Source: Tolypeutes matacus
Lineage: Eukaryota > Chordata > Mammalia > Cingulata > Chlamyphoridae
Length of the DNA: 64,000 nt
NCBI GenBank assembly: GCA_026826555.1
Contig: JAKSZT010054399.1
Location: 7,944,051-8,008,050, forward strand
Reading direction: 5' to 3'
Every line of letters starts with the position of its first letter. The first letter of the stretch is position 1. The position numbers and the translations under genes are program-made. The notes beneath the pieces are model-generated. The model made no database searches, was not told the origin of the DNA, and was given only the letters and a program-made list of their open reading frames with translations. Shown here piece by piece: positions 22,690 to 32,360 of this stretch.

Positions 22690-23270
22690 CAATAAAGCTA
22701 GTGAGTCGGGGCCAGACAAAGGAGACTTGTGCATGATATTTTAATGAATATTGGATTTTAGATTGATTTTTTGGCAGTGGGGAGCCATTGGAGAGTTTAT
22801 AGTAGGTGAACAAACATGATTGTATTTGAGTTTTAGAAAGATCATTTTGGTAGCAGGCAGGGAAAGAATGGCATATGTTCTGTCACCAGGAGAGAAATCA
22901 AGGACACTGAAGTGAATAACTAAAGAAAAGAGGATGGATATAAAGGTATTTAAGAAAATCGTGTCATTGACTGAATATAAAAGCAAGGGAGAGGAAGACA
23001 TCTAGAATGCTTTTGAAAACTGGATAAGTTGTGGTGTCAGCATTTTTCTATCTAAGAGAAGCAAGTTTGGGATTGGGATTGTGTTGGTGGATAAAGAAGT
23101 TTAATGTACACAGATTAAGGCTGAGAAAGCTTTGAACCATTCAAGAGTAGGTGTTCATTTGGCCGTTGGTTAAGGGGACTTGAGTTCCTGAGAAAGATCT
23201 GAATTGGAAGCGCACATTAAGGAATTAGCAGATGCAAAGATAATGGAAGACATGTGCCAGTAGAACTTAC
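22690..23270 (-). repeat. L2-type LINE fragment, reverse
   Basis: 'gcagtggggagccattggagagttt', 'tgagttttagaaagatcattttggtagcag' and 'agagaaatcaaggaca' form the reverse complement of the ancient LINE region that contains 'agagtgatctttctaaaac'. It is diverged and lacks coding capacity. Confidence 0.55.
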
Positions 23271-25109
23271 CAGAGATCTAAAAATAACCACTCCATTCAG
23301 CACTTTGGAGGTCGCAGTGTCCCCTTCCAGAGGTGGAGGGGCAGACGCCTGATCATAGTGGGTTGAGGGGTGAAGAAGAGCCTGTGCCTTCAGGGTCCTT
23401 ATTGATTACTTTATAGGGTAATTATCAGATTACAGGTGCTGTTTGCTAGTCCATCTGGGACTGTCTTTCCCAATTGGTAGAGGAGCTACCACCCCTAGTA
23501 CATCTACGGTTACCGGAAGAATTGTGAGGTGTCAAATATGGGGCTGCCACAGACCACGCTTTCCAAATCAAAGGTGAAAGAAATGGAAAGAGCCTCCATG
23601 AGCCCTTGTTTCTGAGGTCTCGTGCACGAATGCTCTCTCTTTCTGTTACTTGCTTTTTTAAAAGTGTATTTCGTCTTTGCCCTCTGGCTCAGTGCCATAA
23701 CTAGAAAAGGGTTGACCTAAATTTCAGAAGTGTCTCCCTCCACAGACTTATTCTCATAGACATATTTTTGTTTCCTTTCAAGTAGGGTGCATTCCTCTAT
23801 AGGATGGGCTTGTGTGCTGGATTTGAAGGCTCAAGTGCAAAGCTTTCATGCCATACCCGATGTAATCAGAAACATTTCCATTTCGGCTCTGATTGTGTGA
23901 GACAAATCCTAAAATTACCATGTGGGTTTAAATACTCGGTGTCATGTGAGAAATATGTCTTAGAGCTGGTAATTATACCAGGCACACTGTGGGTTTCTGG
24001 ATATCTTTTAAGTTTTTATTCCCCCCTCCCATCCTCCCGGTATAGGTTCCATTTGTAGCTCTTAGGGCAATGTCTGTGTGTTTCTGTTTCATTTAGCCTT
24101 GGTAGGGTAAGGGCAAAGTTTCTGTGGATTTATTCACAAAATTTCAGCCTGTCAAAGGGTGGTAAGTGAGCACCAGGCCACTGAGAAAAAGAGGGGCGTG
24201 CATGTTTAAAGAGAACTGCCAGGGAAACCTAACCTCCCCTAATTTACATATGGTGACATTTTGCAGAAATATTGAAACATTAGCAGTGACATAATGAAAT
24301 TCTGCCTATCAGCCATGGAAGGAATAATGTTACTGTAAAGGTAACCTGTCCACAGTTTGTTATCAAGAAAATATTCTTGCCAAGAAACATATATTTAGTA
24401 AAGAATGATAAGGAGAGAAATTTTTTTCACCCTTACATTTTCTCTCCTGGGCTATCTGTCTTCCCTACAGATTTACTGCCTGATCACTCCCTTTACATGC
24501 TAATTATGTGCAGGTCCGATGAATTTGTTAGTGGTGACACTTCTGGGACCCAGTGGGACTGCAACTCATTATGTGGCCATGTCCAGATATATCAGATATT
24601 ATTAGCTGTCATTAATCTGCTGTGGCAACACTGAGTGCTAAGCCAGGGCGGGGGCAGAAAGGGGGATGCAAGTGAATTCTGGGAATAACCTGAACCCCCA
24701 AAGGGCAAAAGGGAAATCAACCAAAAAGGAGACAACAGTCAGAAATGGACAACACTTCTCCTTATTTATTTATTTATTTTTTACCCCATTAGGGTGCCCC
24801 AAACAAGAAAAAGCAAGAAAGCATCACTGAACCGTTTGTTATTTTAATACCCCTTGTGGCCATTTCACTGGCACTAACCTTTTTCTGTAATTATGTGCAA
24901 TTATACATACACATTATCTGTTATCTCATCTTAGCTTCAAAGAAACATCAGAGGTAGGCATTTGACCTTGGGACATATTTCAGCTACAATTTTTACAGTA
25001 ATTCCTAGGGTAATGAATTCTGAAATACAAATCTCTTCCTCCTCCTCCTTCTTATTATTTAGTTAGGATATTGTATGAACATCCCATCAGTGTCTGTTCC
25101 CAACCTCCT
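23271..25109. other. Single-copy DNA with a candidate conserved block
   Basis: No repeat was recognised. Bases 24370-24640 have a non-repetitive, moderately balanced composition with 'acatgctaattatgtgca' and 'agctgtcattaatctgctg', which look like paired homeodomain sites. Open frames of 84-85 codons (23804-24058, 24377-24634) show no recognisable domain. Confidence 0.4.
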
Positions 25110-25262
25110 TCCATCTCTGTATTTTCAAACACTAATTGTTCTTTAAGGTTCAGGTTAAATGCAATCTTCATAAAACATTATATAATCCTGTTAAATCCAT
25201 AGAACCTCAGTATCTTCTGATCTGTCATAGTAACCTTTATATTTTGATATATAACTATATAA
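25110..25262 (+). repeat. L2-type LINE fragment
   Basis: The layout 'ctttaaggttcaggttaaatgcaatcttcataaaac' resembles the L2 segment 'ccttcaagacccagctcaaatgtcacctcctc-gtgaag'. It is short and diverged. Confidence 0.45.
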
Positions 25263-25478
25263 TTTCTTTCTTTCTTTTCTTTTCTTTCTTTCTTCTTCTT
25301 TTCTTTCTTACTTCCTTCCTTCCCTCCCTCCCTCCCCCCCTTCCTTCCTTCCTTCCTTCCTTCCTTCCTTCCTTCCTTCCTTCCATTCCTCCTCCCCCCC
25401 TTCCTTCCTTTTTCTTTTTTCTTATCCATCCATCCGTCCATCCAATCATCTTTCTATCCATCCATTCATTCAATTTCC
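25261..25478. repeat. Compound pyrimidine microsatellite (TTTC/TTCC/CATC)n
   Basis: About 218 bases are almost entirely C and T on the plus strand: (TTTC)n, then (TTCC)n with C runs, then (ATCC)n. Open frames across it in three registers (for example 25136-25483) are low-complexity translations and not proteins. Such mirror-symmetric tracts can form triplex DNA and mutate quickly. Confidence 0.95.
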
Positions 25479-25496
25479 TTTAGTAGATCACAAATC

Positions 25497-25547
25497 TTTA
25501 GAAGTGAGAGAAAGCTAAGACCATTTAGAAGTGAGAGAAAGCTAAGA
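25497..25547. repeat. 27-bp tandem duplication
   Basis: A 24-base unit starting 'tttagaagtgagag' and ending 'gctaaga' occurs at 25497-25520 and again at 25524-25547, with a period of 27. It lies directly after the microsatellite. Confidence 0.9.
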
Positions 25548-26100
25548 TCCATTCTCCTGCTTAGAGTCTTAAACAAGATGAATAAGGAGCATACATTACT
25601 TTTTGTGAAAAAGTCAACAAAGGCATATATTTAAATGATTTTATAATGGAGATGTGCAGTATATGTGTACTTATATATTGTATATGTTAGGCACACACAC
25701 ACATATATACATACATATGGCAGAGACTTGTACATTAAAGAAAGATAGTAGGAGTTTAAATAGTGTATTAAAATGTTTCATTTTTATCTACTTACATTGA
25801 TTCTTTTTTGCTATAAGGACTTACCCACTCCCTCTCTTTCTTTACCAAATCCATTTCTCAGTAATTCTATAGCAAGAGATGATCTCACATTTCAAGAGTG
25901 ATTCAAGCTCCCATTCAGATGCCTTCTTGCTATTATTCATTTTCTCTATTCTTCACTTCATTCATATTCTGAAGAAAGACACTGCAAGGATTACTAAATT
26001 TATGCCATATATCTTTAATCTACCAGCTAAGCAATTTTCAGCTTACCAAATAATGTGAAGCACCCCGTAGCAGTCGTAAATAGGAGCTGACTGAGACCAG
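25548..26100. other. Single-copy DNA, nothing assigned
   Basis: A short CA/TA run lies near 25691-25718. Otherwise nothing was recognised. Confidence 0.4.
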
Positions 26101-26555
26101 TTTTTTCTTCATTGAGGATTGGCTCCCTAGCTGTAGTAGATGTTGTCAGCTCCCTGCCTGTGTCCCTATCCCCTGGGTCCGCCGTCAAAGGCATTTGCAA
26201 GAAGTCTGATTCAAGGCCAGTGGCTGCCTGCTTCCTCCTGCCCTGGACATTCTCTGGCTATGGAAGGGGACAGCAGTGTCAGGGAATTGGTGCCCCAGGA
26301 ATGACCCTCAGCAAATGAGAGATGGGATTTGGTGGATGGATACTCCAGGTACCTTGGGCTGGTAAGGGTCCTGAGAGGGTCTCTGCCAAGACTGAAGTCA
26401 GCTCCTCTTGGTAGTAACAGCTTCATTACCACATCCTTCCCTTTCTCACTTTGTCACTACCTCAACATGCTTCCTGTGGTAACTTCCCAAAGAAATACTG
26501 GGGCCAAAATCTTGTCTCAGTGTCTGCTGTTGGGGGAACCCAAACTCAAGGAGTT
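26101..26555 (+). mobile_element. Possible ERVL-type LTR
   Basis: The terminal segment 'cttgtctcagtgtctgctgttgggggaaccc' resembles the 3' end of ancient mammalian LTRs of the ERVL group ('gtctcag-gtctgct-ctggggaaccc'). A similar terminus occurs at 44490-44531 in this window. The 5' edge is undefined. Open frames inside (68, 73 and 78 codons) have no recognisable domain. Confidence 0.35.
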
Positions 26556-27720
26556 GACTCCCTAGAAAGTAGATTCTAAAGACGGCAATCTGGAATTGGA
26601 GCACCCCCTGAAAGGACAGCAATAATGTCCTATGGCTGGGGTGATAATAACCCTTGTGCAGCGATTACTAAGGCTCTCACCTGCACTGGAATGCAACACG
26701 TTACAGGTGGAGTGGAAGCCTCGGCACTTGAACAATATGGTGACAGTGACCATTGTTTGGTTGAGTTTAGTTAGTTGCTCTACAAATCTTGATTAAATAT
26801 CATGAGACTGTTACTTCAGAATATACTGTGAAAGGCTTCCAGGGCAGGGTTTAAAGAAATCCTCATCTATAGAGAGCAGATCCTGCTAAAGCCAGCTTCA
26901 AGATTTGGTCATCACAATGGTGGATTAAAAAAGGGCACTCAAATTTCAACTTCTGCAAATTTTATTTGCTAAAGTCAGCTGTAGCAGGGAAGGAATGGGA
27001 CCTGGAGACCTAAGATAAAGGCATTTAGGTGATACACACTTGCGAATATTCTATCCCCCAAATTACCTGAATCCTCTTGAGCTGATGGAAACGGCCAACT
27101 CCCCTTGCTAGAAAAGAGCTCATACAGAGAGCTTGCATGAAGAAGCAGATGTCTCATAAAACGATGGTCTTCTTTTCCAAGACCTGCTCCCATCTTCCCT
27201 TATTATTTCTAAACCAGTAACAAGAATTAGTTCTCAGCCTGGTCTAAGTGGGAAAGTACTTTTCCTGCATGAGAAGAAATGGAATATTCACTAAAATAGT
27301 TGCAGGTCCTGACAATTTGTACCAAGAATAAAGGGGAGGCTATGGGAGTCCAGAATATGAGGCTGGTTAGAGGAGCCATATCAAGTACCTTTTAGTGATA
27401 CAGGATTTACCATGCTGGCATGGACATCTGAGCCTGCCTTAATTCATTAATGGAATGTCTCCTTGGAGGCCTGGCAATGATATTGCCCTATGGTAAATGA
27501 GGCAGAGAAACCGAAAGTATCTTGACATATAGGAAGGGAATAGAAGGCCCAAGGAGATGGACAAGGCACATTGGACCACTACAGGCTCGCTGTGTTCACA
27601 AGGACTGGGGATAGTCCCTACTCCCTTCTTGAGTGATAAATGATGCACGAGTGAGGAGCATCCAATGATGTCCTCCCCCATAGATCAATGAGGATGATAG
27701 GATTATGAAATATCGTTTTC
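26556..27720. other. GC-richer unassigned block, possible ERVL internal remnant
   Basis: This follows the possible LTR at 26101-26555. It has more balanced base composition than the flanks and several 63-80 codon frames on the minus strand, none with a retroviral domain I can recognise. It may be a decayed retroviral interior or simply single-copy DNA. No primer-binding site or second LTR was identified. Confidence 0.25.
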
Positions 27721-28381
27721 CTGGAAAATATTTTTTCAACCATTTCTACCTATTGTATATATGCAATTTTGTATTTGTTTTCTAGGTAATATTATATCAC
27801 ATATATAGTCTATGTACCTAGTGTCTTTTAAAGATGATTATAGTACCTGATAACACTGCTTTAAATTGATTTTTATTAACCTGAATATTCTCTTCTTAAC
27901 ATTTAAGTTGTATGATTTTCTTATCCTATATATATATATCCTATAAGTTTTCCACTATAGATGGGAGAAAAAGAAGGTCCTCATGGTTTCTGTCAGTCTG
28001 GTTGTGGCAGCCAAGATTAAATGGGGGAATACAGGAAATTCTAAAAACATGGGAAAGGGAAAATAATCTTTGCAACTCAAAAATAAACTTATAAACAGCA
28101 AATGAAAAAACACTAAGGTGAACACATTTATGTTTTGTAAATCATTTTCTTAATAGCAGATTTCAAAATATAGCATTACGTGTTCATATTATAAAAATAA
28201 TTTTATAACTCTTGGAACATGTTACAAATTACTTCCAGAAAGTTTGAACAACTGCAATATAGGAGTGAAAGTTTCTCAGTGTCATTGACAAAAATGGGCA
28301 TTTTCACTTATTTTCTTTCTTTTGTCCTTTTTTTTTTAAAGAAATGATTCATACTTTTATATCAATCCTTATTTTATCTTA
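27721..28381. other. Single-copy AT-rich DNA, nothing assigned
   Basis: No gene or repeat was recognised. Confidence 0.4.
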
Positions 28382-28520
28382 AAGATCATTTAATCCAACT
28401 TTCTTCCTTATCCATGTGGAAATTTGGAGGACAGAAAATTTTAATTAATTGTCCAGGTATACCTAGCTACATAACGGCAAGATCAGTTTTCCCACCCAGA
28501 TTTCTTTTTACTTACATCAT
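28382..28520 (-). repeat. MIR-like SINE fragment
   Basis: 'aagatcatttaatccaactttc', 'gtggaaatttggaggacaga', 'taattgtccaggtatacctagctaca' and 'cacccagatttc' follow the order of the ancient MIR/MIR3-type motif series (gatcat-tagtccaac, gaggaaactgaggc, cttgcccaaggtca, acccaggt). Confidence 0.5.
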
Positions 28521-29239
28521 GCTACCTCGATTTGTAGTTTTATCTGTCTGTGCCCACTGCTTGAGACTTTTGGGGCTAGCTTCCAAAATAATAAGTTATT
28601 AAAGTAATCAGGATATAAGAAATATAGTCAAATAAAGATTGTAGGCAAAAATATTTTATTGATGGCTATTCTTTAGACATTTACCCTTTAAAAATATTTT
28701 CCATAGCTCTTTATAGGTGATTGACAGGACTTTCTTTTCCCTTGCAGATGGTAAGATTCTTCAAGTTTGTTATATTCTACTAAGTTTCTGGGTATAAATC
28801 TGAATGGTTCTTTTGAAATAATAGCGATATGCTTCTTCCCCTGTAGCTTTGCCTCTTCCTACTCCTCCCAGCATCCCCTAAAGCACCTCTTCTTTTACTA
28901 TTCCTCTACCTCCTTGTGCTTTGCCTACCCCTCCTGGAGCTCTTTGTATAATACCAGAAATGCACACTGTGCCTGCAGACTTAACAGTGCAATAGGCCAT
29001 AATACAAATGTTCAGGAATCAGCCCCCTGCATTGCTTCTCCTACTTGTAATCTCTACCCTATTTTCGTCAGGTCATACAATGCCCACTTCTCTAGAATTA
29101 AATTAAGCCTCTAGATATGGGACGTAGGACTTAGTCATTACAGATTTGTTTTGTTTCAATCCCTAATCTCTTCTCCCAGCTAGGGCCTGGGATGTTTTTG
29201 CTTAAGCTCTTCAATTACAGATTTCCCTTTCCCCTACTG
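28521..29239. other. Single-copy DNA, nothing assigned
   Basis: A 115-codon plus-strand frame (28767-29114) is rich in Ser, Tyr and Phe. It has no signal of coding selection that I can see and no family resemblance. It is pyrimidine-rich on the plus strand and may be an old LINE fragment. Confidence 0.35.
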
Positions 29240-29480
29240 CCAACTCATTATTTTTATTATTTATATATTTTTTAAAGAAGTTGTAGGTTTCCATAAAAAT
29301 TATGCAGAAAACACAGAGCTCCCATATACCACCCCCCATATGCAGTTTTCCCATATTATTAACACTTTGCAATAGTATGGTAGCTTTGTTACAATTTTGA
29401 AAGAATACTGTTATAATTGTACTATTAACTATAGCCCATAGTTAATATTATGGTTCACTATTTGTGTTGTCTTGTCCTAT
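29240..29480 (-). mobile_element. L1 3' UTR fragment, reverse
   Basis: 'ttgtaggtttccataaaaattatgcag', 'cagagctcccatataccacc', 'ttttcccatattattaacac', 'gtatggtagctttgttacaattttg' and 'tatagcccatagtta' are typical of L1 3' UTR read in reverse. The same theme occurs at 57677-58241. Confidence 0.7.
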
Positions 29481-31870
29481 GGTGTCTAAAATTTTTATTC
29501 TCTTAACATTTATACCTGCTATTGATCCAGCCAAAGGAATTAGGCTTTAGTCCCATTTTTCCTTATTTTTTCTTACTCTCTATGTGTTGTTCAAGCTACT
29601 AACTCAGTCCCCATCTTTCCTAGATCTGGAGCTCTGGCGCAGCTTCCAATATTTGACCATTGATTTGGGACCACACCCAACATCTGCCAACCCTTTTCCC
29701 TAGGGCTGAGGCTATTTCCTCTAAACCGAAGGCCAGGATTATGCTGTTAGATGTTCCCAAATAAAGGCCAAAGCTGTCTTAACTCTTCTATAGGCTACTA
29801 TCCAATTGGATGCGTTCCATCGGTTACATGCCAGTTCTGGAAGTAGGACTCTTAGGTAAAGTTCAGAACAATACACAGAAATCACCCTAGGTATTTTGAG
29901 CAAAAAGGGATTTATAGAAATAAGTAAACTTGAGGAGTAGGAAAAAAGAAGACAACTCTAGAACCACTGAGTTTAAGAACATGTAGACACAGTGCAGAGA
30001 TCAGGAAGCCAGTGCAGTGGTGAGTCTGGGCTTTGCAAATGTCTCCTGACACTCACGTGGCCTTGGCTCTGCTGGCTTTCAGAATCAGCACCAAGAAGAT
30101 AATCTGTGTCTCACCTTCACTCTCCAGATCTTCTGAAGGTACATCTAAATAAAGGACCTAGCTCCTATCCAGAACCCTAAGTGTAAGCGACTCTAAGAAA
30201 TGTAGATTTTAATTTTCCAGGCTCTATACAGGGAGGAATATAGAGGGGAGGTAAGAATGTTCACCGCCTGCCAATCAGCTCCATTTAGCCCAAGGACTGA
30301 AGATACTGCCCTTCTATCTGCACCCCGTTTCCATCCACTGTGGATAAACTAGCCTCCCTTGAACCCTACTCTGCTGAAAGGACAATCCTTCACCCCATTC
30401 CCAATGCACACCATTTTCCTTCTCATTCACAATTTCCTGGTGGCTCACAATGCCTCATACTTGAATCTACTCAAACGACTCTCACCGTATTAAAGAGGGG
30501 CAAGCAGTGAGTCAGGAATTCAGAGCCCTTAGCGGGTAAGAAAGTGGTTTTCCTCCTCAGATAGCACTTGCTTATTCCTCTTTTATTAAACAAGCAACCA
30601 AGAAAAAGTAGCAAACTTGAAATGTCCCTTTTCCCTCACACCATGACCCTCCATTTAATTATGAATGTCTGATACACAGTTTAAGGGCACACAAAAAGAC
30701 ACTAAAGAGTGTACTGCACGGTAAAGGAGTTCATTAAGACTGCCATATTATTATTTTCTCAGTTGTAGATGCACGTACCCCTAGGTGTTGTCCAGATGCC
30801 TTTACCAAATTGTTCTTTTTTGCAATGTCCTTCATACTGTTCATTTCAATTTCCAAGTGCGAGAGTTTCTGCAATCTGCCTCAAAATAATTCCTTTAAGC
30901 CTAGACAGGCTTGAGAGGACCATTCACAAAGTACAAATGTGGAAAGCTTGAATATGTTTTTAAATTATTTTTTGCATCTCATTTTCTTTACAGTTCACGC
31001 ATATCCCTTTACTTAAAAGTGGTGTATTGTATGTTTGAAACTGTACCTTGTTTAAGCAAATTATCTGCATGTCTCTTGACCGCTACAATAGAACTGCATG
31101 GAAATGTGTGAACAAGGCATGAACAAGAAAAGCAAAACCGCTAAAAAAAAAATCCAAGATAATGTTTCTGATATATTAGTAACATAAATGTCTTACGGCT
31201 AGTGACACACAAATTAACCGCAAAAGGCTACGAAATGCCTGGTGTTTCTCTGACTTAAACCTTGGAAGAGCCATGAGCTCAGATCATAAGCTGGAAATCC
31301 ATCAGAGGCAAGGAAAGGGACCTAAATGAGTGAAGTTAAAAAGATGAAACAGATTAAACGTCTGTTCACACTCTCTCAATCCTGAGAATTAGTAGAGTGA
31401 CAGAGACTTTGGCCCACAAGAGAGCTCAAATTTGGTCTAAGAGTCAGCTGCCTGGCAGGAAGGTAAGCCCACTATTGTCAGAGATTCCTATTTTTTTCAA
31501 GAGAAGCTAAAATTGTGGATTTCTGTGTGAAATGCCCTAATTTTTCAATGTTGTCTATTAATGCAATACAAACAACAGTATCATCAACACTCTAGATTAA
31601 CACCCTTGTTTCAGAGCTAGATGGAGTCTGGGATATCCAATTTTGACTTTTACCTTAATGTGGAATGTGGGAAACTCTGGGAGGAGGAGGGAGGCTCTTA
31701 TCTAGGAAGACCAGTGAATTGAGAAGCTGCATCTAGATGCCGCTCCGTTCCCCCCACATTCCCTGGCTCACTCCTTCAACTCTCCCTTTAATGTCACTTT
31801 CTCCAGGAAGCCACCTCTAACAACCACCATGTCTCTCTCCAGACTAGGTGAGAAGCTCCTGTGTGCTTCC
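29481..31870. other. Unassigned DNA, possibly containing an old LTR
   Basis: No gene was seen. The part around 29850-30260 contains a 'gggatttatagaaataa' motif that recalls the reverse of an LTR polyadenylation region, but I could not define ends. The remainder is unique. Open frames are 66 codons or fewer. Confidence 0.3.
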
Positions 31871-32360
31871 AAAGTAATCTTTTTTTTTTTTTTTAAAGAT
31901 TTATTTATTTATTTTACTTTTATACATTTTTAACCTCCGCCCCCTCCCCCGCCCCATTTTTGCTCTTTTTTTTGTGTCCATTTGTTGGGCAATTCTTTGT
32001 GTCTGTTTCCTGTCCTCTCCTCTCATCCTTCTCCTCCTGTCTTCACCGGGATTTGATCCTGGGAACCTCCAGTGTGGGAGAGAGGCGTTCTGCCACCTGC
32101 ACCACCTCAGTTCCTGGTTTTTCGGCACGTCTCGCCTTGGCTCTCCCTTGTGTCACTCTCCTGTTGCGTCATCATCTTGCTGTGTGTTTCGGCAGGGCCA
32201 GACAGCTCACCCGCTTGTGGGGCCTGGGGGTTCACCCACGCACCTTCTATATTTTTATTTTACTGGGAGATCCTGGGGATCGAACCCAGGTCTTTCCATA
32301 TGGGAAATGGACACCCAACCATTTGAGCCACGTCCACCCGCCCACACAAAAAGTAATCTT
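31871..32360 (-). mobile_element. Long DAS-III-type SINE with perfect target duplication
   Basis: aaagtaatctt occurs at 31871-31881 and 32350-32360. Between them, on the minus strand, lies a tRNA-Ala-like head with A box tggctcaaatgg and B box ggttcgatccc. A long unique middle follows, with a second block containing 'ggatcaaatccc'-like sequence, then a body, then 'aaataaataaatctttaaa' and an A tail. At about 468 bp it fits the longest DAS SINE class. Open frames of 76-191 codons crossing it are accidental readings of the SINE. Confidence 0.9.

Noticed and set aside
25136..25483. 115-codon Pro/Ser/Leu-rich frame and two Lys/Gly/Arg-rich antisense frames
   Set aside because: All are readings of the TTTC/TTCC microsatellite in different registers.
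28767..29114. 115-codon plus-strand frame as a possible exon
   Set aside because: There is no recognisable domain. The pyrimidine-rich, low-complexity composition explains the lack of stops, and no acceptor and donor pair bounds it.
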